Positions 15,867-24,510 of a stretch of DNA of 64,000 bases are shown here, piece by piece (the first letter of the stretch is position 1; the number at the start of each line of letters is the position of its first letter). Source of the stretch: JBBRHQ01 sp963720735 (GTDB taxonomy: Bacteria; Actinomycetota; Thermoleophilia; Solirubrobacterales; 70-9). The stretch is taken from NCBI GenBank assembly GCA_963720735.1, contig CAVRGL010000008.1:248001-312000 (forward strand), given 5' to 3'. The notes under the pieces are model-generated. The model had not been told where the DNA came from. It was given only the letters and a program-made list of their open reading frames with translations, and made no database searches. The translations under genes and the position numbers were made by a program.

Positions 15867-16745
15867 GTGCCCAGACGCCACAAGGAAGCCCCGCCCGAGG
15901 AGGCGCTCTACGCCCCGGTCCAGTGGGAGCCGGGGGCCGAGTACGGCGACATCCGCTACGAGCGAGCAGACGGGATCGCCAAGATCACGATCGACCGTCC
16001 CGAGGTCCGCAACGCCTTCCGCCCCCAGACCATCGCCGAGCTTCGCGACGCCTTCGGGCGCGCCCGGGACGATCTCGAGGTCTCCACAATCATCTTCACC
16101 GGCGCCGGCACGGACGCCTTCTGCTCGGGCGGAGACCAGCGGATCCGCGGCGACGACGGCTACATCGGAGACGACGAGGTGGCCCGCCACGGCGTGGGGC
16201 GACTCGACGTCGGCGACCTCCACGTGCAGATCCGCCGCACTCCCAAGCCGGTTGTGGCGATGGTCGCCGGCTACGCGGTCGGCGGCGGCCACATCCTCCA
16301 CCTCGTCTGCGACCTGACGATCGCCGCCGACAACGCCCAGTTCGGGCAGACGGGCCCCCGGGTCGGCAGCTTCGACGGCGGCTTCGGGGCGAGCCTGCTG
16401 GCCCGCAACGTCGGCGTCAAGCGGGCCAAGGAGGTCTGGTTCCTGTGCCGTCTCTACGACGCCCCCGAGGCGCTGGAGATGGGGCTGGTCAACGCCGTCG
16501 TCCCGCTCGCCGACCTGGAGCGCGAGACGGTCGCCTGGTGCCGGGAGATGGGCCACCTCTCGCCGCTATCGCTGCGGCTTCTGAAGGCGAGCTTCAACGC
16601 GGAGGAGGATGGCCTCGCCGGGCTCCAGCAGCTCTCCCACGACGCCACCCTGCTCTTCTACATGACCGAGGAGGGCCAGGAGGGGCGCAACGCATACCAG
16701 CAGGGCAGGGCCCCGGACTTCTCGAAGTACCCCCGTCGCCCGTGA
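15867..16745 (+). CDS. menB: 1,4-Dihydroxy-2-naphthoyl-CoA synthase
   Basis: This 292-residue crotonase-family enzyme closes the naphthoquinol ring in menaquinone synthesis. Diagnostic segments are FCSGGDQRIRG, the oxyanion-hole region GYAVGGGHILHLVCDLTIAA and GPRVGSFDGGFGASLLARNVG. The C-terminal tail GRNAYQQGRAPDFSKYPRRP is characteristic of MenB. I chose the GTG at 15867 because GAAGG lies 5 bases upstream; the longer ATG frame adds an atypical extension. The stop overlaps the menA start (GTGA). Confidence 0.96.
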   Translation: MPRRHKEAPPEEALYAPVQWEPGAEYGDIRYERADGIAKITIDRPEVRNAFRPQTIAELRDAFGRARDDLEVSTIIFTGAGTDAFCSGGDQRIRGDDGYIGDDEVARHGVGRLDVGDLHVQIRRTPKPVVAMVAGYAVGGGHILHLVCDLTIAADNAQFGQTGPRVGSFDGGFGASLLARNVGVKRAKEVWFLCRLYDAPEALEMGLVNAVVPLADLERETVAWCREMGHLSPLSLRLLKASFNAEEDGLAGLQQLSHDATLLFYMTEEGQEGRNAYQQGRAPDFSKYPRRP

Positions 16746-17623
16746 AGATCTGGGCGATGGCGGCGCGGCCGCGGACGCTGCCGGCCGCGATCGCCCCGGT
16801 GCTGGTCGGGACCGCGGCGGCGGTCGAGCGGGCAGGCGAGCTGCCGCGGGTGGGCGGCTTCATCGCGGCCCTGATCGGCAGCGTCTTCATCCAGATCGGC
16901 ACCAACCTCGCCAACGACTACTCCGACGCGCAGCGCGGCGCCGACACCGCCGACCGGCTCGGGCCGGTGCGGGTCACCTCCTCCGGCCTGGTCGCGCCTC
17001 GTCGCGTGCTGGTCGCGACCTGGGTCGCGTTCGCCGTCGCGATCGCCTGCGGCATATACCTCGCGGTGCTCGCGGGCCCCGTCATCCTCCTGGTCGGGGT
17101 GCTCTCGATCGCCGCCGGGGTCCTCTACACGGGCGGCCCACGCCCCTACGGCTACGCCGGGCTCGGCGAGCTCTTCGTCTTCCTCTTCTTCGGGCTCGTC
17201 GCCGTCAACGGCTCCTACTACGTGCAGCTCGAGAAGCTCGCCTTCCTCCCCATCGGCCTTTCGGTCGCCGTCGGCTTCCTCTCCACCGCGATCCTCGTCG
17301 TCAACAACGTCCGCGACCTCGAGACGGACCGCCGCGCCGGCAAGAACACCCTCGCCGTGCGGCTCGGCCGCGAGCGCACCCGTCGCCTCTACCTCTCCCT
17401 GGTGGCCGGCGCGTATGTCGTCCTGGTTGCGACGATCGCCATCGATTCAGGTCCCTGGTGGGGCGTTCTGGCGCTGCTCTCCGCCCCGCTGGCGGCGAAG
17501 CCGGCACAGGCGGTGCTGCGCAGGACCGATGGCCCGGCGCTGAACGGCGCCCTGGCCGGTACCGGCGCCCTGCTCGGAATCTTCAGCCTGCTGCTCTCCA
17601 CGGGTCTGCTGATCGCCGCCTGA
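16742..17623 (+). CDS. menA: 1,4-Dihydroxy-2-naphthoate polyprenyltransferase
   Basis: This 293-residue integral membrane UbiA-family prenyltransferase attaches the isoprenoid tail to dihydroxynaphthoate. First Asp-rich motif: NLANDYSDAQRGADTADR near residue 57. Second: NNVRDLETDRRAGKNTLAVR near residue 185. About eight hydrophobic segments are visible. The GTG start at 16742 overlaps the menB stop by 4 bases, and menC follows 4 bases after its stop, so menB-A-C are translationally coupled. Confidence 0.95.
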   Translation: MKIWAMAARPRTLPAAIAPVLVGTAAAVERAGELPRVGGFIAALIGSVFIQIGTNLANDYSDAQRGADTADRLGPVRVTSSGLVAPRRVLVATWVAFAVAIACGIYLAVLAGPVILLVGVLSIAAGVLYTGGPRPYGYAGLGELFVFLFFGLVAVNGSYYVQLEKLAFLPIGLSVAVGFLSTAILVVNNVRDLETDRRAGKNTLAVRLGRERTRRLYLSLVAGAYVVLVATIAIDSGPWWGVLALLSAPLAAKPAQAVLRRTDGPALNGALAGTGALLGIFSLLLSTGLLIAA

Positions 17624-17627
17624 GCCG

Positions 17628-18656
17628 ATGCAGGTCGCCGCCACTGAGGTGATCCCGTTCGCGCTTCCCTTCCGCGAGCCCTACGTCACTGCCCGCGGAA
17701 CGCTCCAGGCGCGGCAGATGGTCCTGCTCAGGGTCCGCGACGCCGATGGCATCGAGGGGCTGGGCGAGGCGGTGCCGCTGTCGCTGAGGGGTGGCGCCAC
17801 ACTGGAGGCCGTCGCCGCCGAGCTGCGCGATTGGCGGGGGGAGGCCGATACTGCCGGCCTCTCCCCTCCGGCCCGCTGCGCGGCGGAAACGGCGCTGCTC
17901 GATCTGCGCGCCCGCGCGGCCGGGGTTCCCGCCTTCATCGAGCTCGGCGCCGAGAGGGCCGAGCCGGTCCGCTGCAACGCGACGCTGGGCGCCGCCGAGC
18001 CGGTGGCCGTCGCAGCTCAGGCCGAGGCCTGGGCCCGGGAGGGCTTCGGGACCTTCAAGCTGAAGGTCGGCCTGCCGGGCGACGTCGAGCAGGTGGCGGC
18101 GGTCCGCGCCGCGGTCGGGGACGAGGCCCGGATCAGGGTCGACGCGAACGGGGCCTGGTCGGAGGAGGAAGCGCTGCAAAGGCTCTCGGCGATGAGCCAG
18201 GAGGGGCTGGAGCTGGCCGAGGAGCCGGTCCACGGGCTCGAGGCCCTGGCGCGGGTGCGGGCCGGGACGGGTGTCAGGGTGGCCGCCGACGAGAGCCTCG
18301 CCGATCCCCGGGATGCCGCAGAGGCCGCCACCCGGGGCTCCTGCGATCTCGCCACCGTAAAGCTCTCCAAGGTCGGGGGATTCACTGCGCTGCGCGAAAT
18401 CGCCGCGGTATTGCCGGTCTACCTCTCCAGCGCCCTGGATGGCCCGGTCGGGATCGCTGCGGCGGCTCACGCGGCCCAGGCGCTGCGGGACTCGGGCGAC
18501 GCCGGGGTAGCCCACGGCCTGGCCACGCAGCGGCTGTTCGCGGGGACGATCGCCGAAAGGGGATGCGAGCTGAAGGCCGGGATGCTCCACCCGCCCCAGG
18601 GACCGGGGCTCGGCGTCGTCATCGATGAGGACGCCCTGGCCCGCCATCGCCTCTGA
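17628..18656 (+). CDS. menC: o-Succinylbenzoate synthase
   Basis: This 342-residue enolase-superfamily enzyme dehydrates SHCHC to o-succinylbenzoate. Catalytic features in order: FKLKVG (acid/base Lys, near residue 145), RVDANGAW (Mg ligand Asp, near 173), LAEEP (Glu), AADES (Asp), and VKLSKVGG (second Lys). The order and spacing match MenC rather than dipeptide epimerase, and the position between menA and menD settles it. The ATG at 17628 is 4 bases after menA. Confidence 0.93.
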   Translation: MQVAATEVIPFALPFREPYVTARGTLQARQMVLLRVRDADGIEGLGEAVPLSLRGGATLEAVAAELRDWRGEADTAGLSPPARCAAETALLDLRARAAGVPAFIELGAERAEPVRCNATLGAAEPVAVAAQAEAWAREGFGTFKLKVGLPGDVEQVAAVRAAVGDEARIRVDANGAWSEEEALQRLSAMSQEGLELAEEPVHGLEALARVRAGTGVRVAADESLADPRDAAEAATRGSCDLATVKLSKVGGFTALREIAAVLPVYLSSALDGPVGIAAAAHAAQALRDSGDAGVAHGLATQRLFAGTIAERGCELKAGMLHPPQGPGLGVVIDEDALARHRL

Positions 18657-18668
18657 GCCGGCGCCGCA

Positions 18669-18674
18669 TACGCT
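18669..18674 (+). promoter_or_regulatory. -10 element TACGCT upstream of menD
   Basis: TACGCT ends 9 bases before the menD GTG in the 27-base menC-menD gap. It may give menD an extra start of transcription inside the operon. Confidence 0.35.
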
Positions 18675-18683
18675 TCGGCCCCC

Positions 18684-20447
18684 GTGGACCCGACCAACCG
18701 CAACACCGCCCTCGCCTCGGCATTCGTCGAAGAGCTTGGACGCTGCGGGGTGCGCCACGCGGTCCTCTCCCCCGGTTCCCGCTCGACCCCTTTGGCGGTG
18801 GCCCTTCATCGCGAGGCCGCGATCGAGCTGAGTGTGATCGTCGACGAGCGCTCGGCGGCGTTCTTCGCCCTCGGCGCCGCCAGTGCGACGGGGGCACCCG
18901 TTGCGATGCTCTGCACCTCCGGCACGGCGGCGGCCAACTTCCACCCGGCGATCTGCGAGGCGGACATCTCGGCCGTTCCGCTGATCGCCCTGACCGCCGA
19001 CCGCCCCCCGGAGCTGCGAGGGATCGGCGCCGGCCAGACGATCGACCAGCTGAAGCTCTACGGCGACTCGGTCCGCTGGTTCTGCGAGGTGGGCAACCAC
19101 GACGCCGACGACGCCGGCCTCCTCCACTACCGCTCGGTCGCCTGCCGCGCCGTCGCCGCCGCTCGCGGCGACGCGCGTCCGGGGCCCGTCCACCTCAACC
19201 TCGCATGGCGTGAGCCGCTCGCGCCCGTCGAGGAGGCGGGCGCGGTGAGCGCGGCCGATCCGTTGGCGCTCGAAGGGCGCGGTGAGCGGCCGCTGACCGC
19301 GGTCGCCTCCGCCCCGCCCGCCCCCGATGAGTTTCTGCTCAGCGAGCTCGCGCGCCATCTCGGGGCAGCCGAGCGGCCGCTGATCGTCGCCGGCCGCCAG
19401 AGCGATGCCGGCCTGCGCGAACCGCTCGCCGGGCTGGCCGCGGCCGCGGGTGCGCCGATCATGGCCGAGCCGACCTCGCAGCTTCGAGTCGGGCCACATG
19501 ATCGCTCCCACGTCGTCAGCGCATATGACTCGATCCTGCGCGCGGAGGCCGCGCCGGCCGAGCCCGATCTGGTCCTGCGCTTCGGTGAGATGCCGACCTC
19601 GAAGCCGTTGCGAGAATGGCTCGCCGCCGCTGCTGCGGACCAACTGGTGATCGACCCCACCGGGGGCTGGAACGAGCCGACCAACCGCGCCGCCGCGGTC
19701 GTCCGCGCTGAGCCGGCTGGGCTGGCGGCGGGTATCGCGGAGCGTCTGTCGCCGCCACGGGGCACGGGCTGGCCGGACGCCTGGCTCGAGGCCGAGGCCG
19801 CCGCCCGGTCAGCGCTCGATGCCGGGCTGGCCGAGATCGAGGGCCCCAGCGAGCCCGGCCTCGCCACCGCCCTCGGCGCTGCCTACTCCGACGGCGACCT
19901 CGTCTACACGGCGTCCAGCATGCCGGTCCGCGACCAGGAGGCCTTCCTACCCCCCAGCGACGCCGACGTCCTCTTCCTCGCCAACCGCGGCGCCAACGGG
20001 ATCGACGGGCTGGTCTCCTCGGGGATCGGCGCTGCCCATGCCAGTGGCCGCCCGACGGTGATTGTCACCGGCGACCTCGGCCTGCTCCACGACCTGGGCG
20101 GGCTCGCCGCACTGCGGGAGGTCACGGACCCGGTGCGGGTCGTCGTCGTCAACAACGACGGCGGCGGGATCTTCGGCTTCCTCCCCCAGGCCGAGGCGAT
20201 GCCCACCGACGAGTTCGAGGCGCTGCTGGGCACCCCGCGAGGCGTGGACGTGGGCGGTGCCGCGGCGCTCTTCGGGCTGGAGCATCGAGAGATCGGCGAT
20301 CTCGGCGAGCTTCCGGCGGCGCTTAAAGCAGGGACGGGCCTGATCGAGGTCCGGGTGGACCGGGCCGAGAACGTCGAGATCCACCGCCGCCTCGCGGTAG
20401 CGGTCGCCGAAGCGCTCGTGGCCACATCGCGCCGAACTTCACGTTAG
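18684..20447 (+). CDS. menD: SEPHCHC synthase
   Basis: This 587-residue ThDP enzyme condenses isochorismate with 2-oxoglutarate-derived succinic semialdehyde. N-terminal FVEELGRCGVRHAVLSPGSR carries the SPGSR signature of MenD; the ThDP glutamate lies in VIVDERSAAFFALG near residue 55. A C-terminal ThDP/Mg segment VTGDLGLLHDLGGLAAL and VNNDGGGIFGFLPQ follow. GTG start at 18684. Length is at the upper end of the usual 550-580. It ends the menB-A-C-D run. Confidence 0.95.
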   Translation: MDPTNRNTALASAFVEELGRCGVRHAVLSPGSRSTPLAVALHREAAIELSVIVDERSAAFFALGAASATGAPVAMLCTSGTAAANFHPAICEADISAVPLIALTADRPPELRGIGAGQTIDQLKLYGDSVRWFCEVGNHDADDAGLLHYRSVACRAVAAARGDARPGPVHLNLAWREPLAPVEEAGAVSAADPLALEGRGERPLTAVASAPPAPDEFLLSELARHLGAAERPLIVAGRQSDAGLREPLAGLAAAAGAPIMAEPTSQLRVGPHDRSHVVSAYDSILRAEAAPAEPDLVLRFGEMPTSKPLREWLAAAAADQLVIDPTGGWNEPTNRAAAVVRAEPAGLAAGIAERLSPPRGTGWPDAWLEAEAAARSALDAGLAEIEGPSEPGLATALGAAYSDGDLVYTASSMPVRDQEAFLPPSDADVLFLANRGANGIDGLVSSGIGAAHASGRPTVIVTGDLGLLHDLGGLAALREVTDPVRVVVVNNDGGGIFGFLPQAEAMPTDEFEALLGTPRGVDVGGAAALFGLEHREIGDLGELPAALKAGTGLIEVRVDRAENVEIHRRLAVAVAEALVATSRRTSR

Positions 20448-20515
20448 GGCCGCATAGCGGACCGAATGTTGCGCTCGGCGGGGAGTGCCGGCTCCGTAGA
20501 CTGATTCGCAGAGGG

Positions 20516-20800
20516 ATGGCCGAGAAGCCCACGCTCTACGTCTGTCACGGTGACGATGGCGGCCCGCGGGTTCATCCCTGCCGGCGCGTCCAGGAGGCGC
20601 TTCGAGAGGCGGGGATCGAATATGACAAGGTGATCGCTGCCCACGGCAGCCCGATCCCGTTCCTTCGCAAGGGATCCCGGGAAGAGCTGATGAAAGCGAC
20701 TGGGACGAAGAAGCTGCCGACGCTGAAGCTGCCCGACGGTACGGTGATCAGCAACTCCCGCGCGATCCTGCGCTGGATCTCCCAGCAGCGCCCGGCCTAG
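20516..20800 (+). CDS. Glutaredoxin/GST-N-like thioredoxin-fold protein
   Basis: This 94-residue protein begins KPTLYVCHGDD and continues HPCRRVQEALREAGIEYD. That is a beta-alpha-beta start with a single active-site-position cysteine in HPC, as in glutathione S-transferase N-terminal domains. A cis-proline-like KKLPTLKLPDG and SRAILRWIS complete the fold. Since actinobacteria usually lack glutathione, the real thiol partner is unclear. The ATG follows a GAGGG stretch and a TAGACT box 13 bases upstream. Its stop shares the palindrome CTAG with the stop of the convergent menF-like gene. Confidence 0.75.
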   Translation: MAEKPTLYVCHGDDGGPRVHPCRRVQEALREAGIEYDKVIAAHGSPIPFLRKGSREELMKATGTKKLPTLKLPDGTVISNSRAILRWISQQRPA

Positions 20801-22200
20801 TCGGCCAGCAGCGGCAGCATCGCGCCGAGCTTCGGCTCGGTCTCGGCGAGCTCGGCCTCGGGGTCCGAGTCGGCGACGATGCCGTTGCCGGCGAAAAGGT
20901 GCGCCTCGCGGTCCCGCAGCAGGGCGCTGCGGATGCCGACGCAGAACTCACCGTCCTCGGCTGCATCCATCCAGCCGATCGCGCCGGCGTACCAGCCGCG
21001 GTCCATCAGCTCGAGCTCCTCGATCAGCCGCGCCGCTGCCGGCCATGGCTCGCCCCCGATCGCCGGGGTTGGGTGCAGCAGCCCGGCCAGCTCGACCGCC
21101 GAGCGGGACTCGGCAAGCTGGGCGCGGATCGGCGTCGCCAGGTGTTGGATGTTGGCGATCTTCACCAGGTCCGGATCCCGTGCCGGCTCGACCCAGACGG
21201 AATGGGGAGCGAGTCGCCGCACGATGCGGCGCACGACGATCTCGTGCTCGGAGCGGTCCTTGGAACTGGCCAGCAGTCGCTGGCCGATGTGGTCGTCGAC
21301 CGAGGGGTCGGAGCTTCGTCTGGCCGAGCCGGCGAGAGCGACGGTCGCGGCCCCCGCCCCGGAGCGGCGGATCAGCGTCTCGGGGCTGGCACCGGCGAAC
21401 GCGGCCTCCGGCGTGCCGCAACAGAAGCAGTAGCAGGCCGGGAAGAGCTCCCGCATCGCCCCGAACACGGCGGCGACGTCATGGGCGCCGGGCGCCCGCA
21501 CCAGGACCTCACGGGCGAGCACCACCTTCTCGATCTCGCTGGCCCGGATCCGGTCGACCGCCGCGGCGACCGCCGCCTCGAAGTCGCTCGGAGGCCGGAC
21601 GCTCTCGATCTCGGTTCGCCCCAGCCGGGCCGGGTCGAGCATCGGAAGCGAGTCCCTGCGCAGGCCCGCGAGCCGGGCGCCGAGACGCGAGAGGCACTCG
21701 TCATGATCGGTCCCCCGGCCACCGATCGCGTTCAGGGTCGCGAAGGTGCGCTCTTCCGAGCGGCAGAGCGAGATCTCGGGCAGGACCAGGAGCGCCGGGG
21801 GAAAGGAGGACCAGATTGGAGCCGTCCCACCCTCGTCGGCGAACGCGAAGCCGCCGCTCCAGACCGGCCCGGTGCCGGGCGGCAGGCCATCCTCGCCGAT
21901 CGCGATCCGGTTTCGCGCCAGCTCAAGGCAGCTGCGAGCGACGTCTTCAAAGCGGTCCGGGCCTCGTGAGACCGCCTCGTGGGCGCTTCCGAGCGCCGCC
22001 AGGGCGAAACCGCGGTCCGGCTGCTCCCAGCAGAACCAGCGATCGCTCGCCAGGCGGGAGGCGAAGACGAGCCCCACCGGGTCATCCAGCTCGACCTCGA
22101 GGGTGGCGCTGACCAGAGTCCGCTGCCGCGCGGTGGCGGCCCGCTCGAGACCCTCGCCCAGACCGGCCAGCAGTGCAGCGCTGTCGAGCGCCGCCTCCAT
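20797..22200 (-). CDS. menF: Isochorismate synthase
   Basis: This 467-residue chorismate-binding enzyme has KVVLAREV (catalytic Lys), ASPETLIRR, GSARRS, SEHEIVVRRIVR, the substrate loop HLATPI and GNGIVADSDPEAELAETEPK at the C-terminus. The pattern fits MenF/EntC isochorismate synthases, not anthranilate or PABA synthase. With menD nearby it should supply isochorismate for menaquinone. I preferred the ATG at 22198-22200 over one 63 bases upstream because the latter overlaps ilvN. It follows ilvN by 10 bases and is presumably expressed with ilvBN. Confidence 0.9.
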   Translation of the reverse strand: MEAALDSAALLAGLGEGLERAATARQRTLVSATLEVELDDPVGLVFASRLASDRWFCWEQPDRGFALAALGSAHEAVSRGPDRFEDVARSCLELARNRIAIGEDGLPPGTGPVWSGGFAFADEGGTAPIWSSFPPALLVLPEISLCRSEERTFATLNAIGGRGTDHDECLSRLGARLAGLRRDSLPMLDPARLGRTEIESVRPPSDFEAAVAAAVDRIRASEIEKVVLAREVLVRAPGAHDVAAVFGAMRELFPACYCFCCGTPEAAFAGASPETLIRRSGAGAATVALAGSARRSSDPSVDDHIGQRLLASSKDRSEHEIVVRRIVRRLAPHSVWVEPARDPDLVKIANIQHLATPIRAQLAESRSAVELAGLLHPTPAIGGEPWPAAARLIEELELMDRGWYAGAIGWMDAAEDGEFCVGIRSALLRDREAHLFAGNGIVADSDPEAELAETEPKLGAMLPLLAD

Positions 22201-22210
22201 CGCAGGCGTC

Positions 22211-22759
22211 TCAGTCGCCGCCGCGGGCGATCGCGATCTCGCCGGTGCGAACCATCTCGACAAGGCCGTGGGGGCGGATCATCCGCTCGAACGCCTCGAT
22301 CTTGTCGGCGGAGCCGGTCACCTCGATCGTCATCGTGCGTCGCGAGATGTCGACGATCTTGGCGCGGAAGATCTCGGCGAACTGCATCACCTCGGCCCGG
22401 TTTTCGACCGCCGCGGAGACCTTGAACAGCGCCATCTCGCGGGCGATCGTCTCCTCGGGCTCCATGTCGCGGATCTTCAGCACGTTGACCAGCTTGTGGA
22501 GCTGCTTGGTCACCTGGTCGATTGGGTGGACGGCGCCGTCCAGGGTCAGGGTCACCCTGGAGATCTCGGCATCGTCGGTGGGCCCGACCGCGAGCGTGTC
22601 GATGTTGAAGCCGCGGCGGGCGAAGAGCCCGGCGATCCTCGCCAGCACCCCGGGCCGGTTCTCGACCAGGATCGAGAGCACGTGCTTGCGCCCCGTGAGA
22701 GCGCCGGGAACGTGCAGGTCCTCGAGCTTGACCACCTCAGGTGTGCCCGGCTCGCCCAT
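22211..22759 (-). CDS. ilvN: Acetolactate synthase small (regulatory) subunit
   Basis: This 182-residue regulatory subunit has an N-terminal ACT domain (ENRPGVLARIAGLFARRGFN, about residues 33-52) and the C-terminal ALS domain (EMALFKVSA, IFRAKIVDISRRTMTIEVTG). It confers valine feedback on IlvB. The ATG at 22757-22759 shares one base with the ilvB stop (TGATG), so translation is coupled. The length is slightly above the usual 160-175 because of a short N-terminal extension. Confidence 0.96.
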   Translation of the reverse strand: MGEPGTPEVVKLEDLHVPGALTGRKHVLSILVENRPGVLARIAGLFARRGFNIDTLAVGPTDDAEISRVTLTLDGAVHPIDQVTKQLHKLVNVLKIRDMEPEETIAREMALFKVSAAVENRAEVMQFAEIFRAKIVDISRRTMTIEVTGSADKIEAFERMIRPHGLVEMVRTGEIAIARGGD

Positions 22760-24438
22760 CAGCCGACCATGTCCCTGGCGGCAGCGCCGGCCGGGATCAT
22801 CGGGTAGCAGTTCTCGGCGGGCGAGACCCGGACATCGAGCAGGACGGGTCCCTCGGCCTCCAGCGCCTTGGCCATGGTCTCCTCGAGCTCGCCGGCATCC
22901 TCGCAGCGCATCCCGGTGGCCCCGAAGGCCTCGGCGAGCTTCACCCAGTCGGGGCTCGGCCCCAACTCGACCGAGCTGTAGCGGCCGTCCCAGAAGAGCT
23001 CCTGCCACTGGCGGACCATGCCCATGTAGCCGTTGTTCATCAGGAAGACCTTGATCGGGATCTTCTGGTGGACGGCGGTGGCCAGCTCCTGGCAGTTCAT
23101 CACCAGGCTGCCGTCCCCGGCCAGGCAGACCACCACATCGTCGGGGCAGGCGACCTTGGCGCCAATCGCCGCCGGCAGGCCGAAGCCCATCGTCCCCAGC
23201 CCGCCGGAGTTGATCCAGCGGCGCGGGCGGTCGAAGCCGTAGTACTGCGCTGCCCACATCTGGTGCTGGCCGACGTCGGAGGTGACGATCGCCTCGCCGC
23301 CGGTCGCCCGGTACATCGCCTCGACCATGAACTGCGGCTTGATCTCGCCGCCCTCACCCTGCTCGTAGGAGAGCGGGTACTCCTTCTGCCAGGCGCGGAT
23401 CTGCTTCCACCAACCCTCCAGCCGACCGGAGTCGGTCTGAAGCGCACGGTACTCCCGGGTCAGAGCCGGGATCACGTGCTTGGCGTCGCCGACGATCGGG
23501 ATGTGGGCGGGGACGTTCTTGGAGATCTCCGCCGGGTCGACGTCGACGTGGATGAACTTCGCCCTCGGGGCGAACTCCGAGAGCTTGCCGGTGATCCGGT
23601 CGTCGAAGCGGGCGCCGATCGCGACGATCAGGTCGGCGTTGTCCATCGCGTAGTTGGCGGTCCGGGTGCCGTGCATTCCCAGCATCCCGACCCAGCGCTC
23701 GTGGCTGGCCGGGAACGCCCCGAGACCCATCAGGGTCGAGGTCACCGGGAACTCGTCGCTGAGGCAGAGCTCGCGCAGCTCCTCGGAGGCGTTCGCGTTG
23801 ACCACTCCGCCACCGGTGTAGAAGACCGGGCGCTTGGCGTTGGCGAGCGCCTTGGCGGCGATCCGGACCTGCTTGATGTTGCCTTCGACCGAGGGCTTGT
23901 AGCCGGGCAGCTCGACCGGGTCGGTGCGGGGCTCGTACTCGATCTCGGCGCGCGAGAGGTCCTGGGGGACGTCGATCAGCACCGGCCCGGGCCGGCCGCT
24001 GGAGGCGACGTGGAACGCCTCGTGGACGTACTCGGGTATCTGGCGCGGGTCGGTGACCTGGAAGGAGTGCTTGACGAAGGGCATCGTCGCCCCGAGGATG
24101 TCGGCCTCCTGGAAGCCGTCGGTGCCGATCAGCTCGGTGCGCACCTGCCCGGTGACGAACACCGTCGGGACCGAGTCCATCATCGCGTCGGCGATCGCGG
24201 TGACCAGGTTGGTGGCCCCGGGCCCGGAGGTCGCGAAGGCGACGCCGACCCGCCCTGATGCCTTGGCGTAGCCCTCGGCGGCGTGGCCGCCGCCCTGCTC
24301 GTGGCGGACCTGGATGTGGTCGAGATCGGCGTCGACGAGCGCGTCGTAGGTGGGCAGATTGGCGCCGCCGGGGATCCCGAAGATGTGCTCCACACCCTCG
24401 GCCTTGAGTGATTCCATCAGTGCGTCGGCGGCTCTCAT
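22759..24438 (-). CDS. ilvB: Acetolactate synthase large subunit
   Basis: This 559-residue ThDP-, FAD- and Mg-dependent enzyme makes acetolactate for valine/leucine and acetohydroxybutyrate for isoleucine. The ThDP glutamate lies in VRHEQGGGHAAEGYA near residue 50, the quinone/FAD region in GMHGTRTANYAMDNADL, and the ThDP-Mg motif in AGDGSLVMNCQELATA near residue 440. ATG at 24436-24438, with TACCAT 12 bases upstream. The 72-base leader shows no branched-chain-rich leader peptide. Confidence 0.96.
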   Translation of the reverse strand: MRAADALMESLKAEGVEHIFGIPGGANLPTYDALVDADLDHIQVRHEQGGGHAAEGYAKASGRVGVAFATSGPGATNLVTAIADAMMDSVPTVFVTGQVRTELIGTDGFQEADILGATMPFVKHSFQVTDPRQIPEYVHEAFHVASSGRPGPVLIDVPQDLSRAEIEYEPRTDPVELPGYKPSVEGNIKQVRIAAKALANAKRPVFYTGGGVVNANASEELRELCLSDEFPVTSTLMGLGAFPASHERWVGMLGMHGTRTANYAMDNADLIVAIGARFDDRITGKLSEFAPRAKFIHVDVDPAEISKNVPAHIPIVGDAKHVIPALTREYRALQTDSGRLEGWWKQIRAWQKEYPLSYEQGEGGEIKPQFMVEAMYRATGGEAIVTSDVGQHQMWAAQYYGFDRPRRWINSGGLGTMGFGLPAAIGAKVACPDDVVVCLAGDGSLVMNCQELATAVHQKIPIKVFLMNNGYMGMVRQWQELFWDGRYSSVELGPSPDWVKLAEAFGATGMRCEDAGELEETMAKALEAEGPVLLDVRVSPAENCYPMIPAGAAARDMVG

Positions 24439-24510
24439 CGCGAACAGGCGATGGTAGCAGTGGCTCCGTGCCTGCCGAGCAGGGTGTTTTCGGCGATCCG
24501 GGGCGGCGCT

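Noticed and set aside
17583..19643. 686-codon minus-strand frame antisense to menC/menD
   Set aside because: menA-menC-menD are intact with all motifs; the antisense frame has none.
22741..24258. 505-codon plus-strand frame antisense to ilvB
   Set aside because: ilvB is certain; antisense frame is a shadow.
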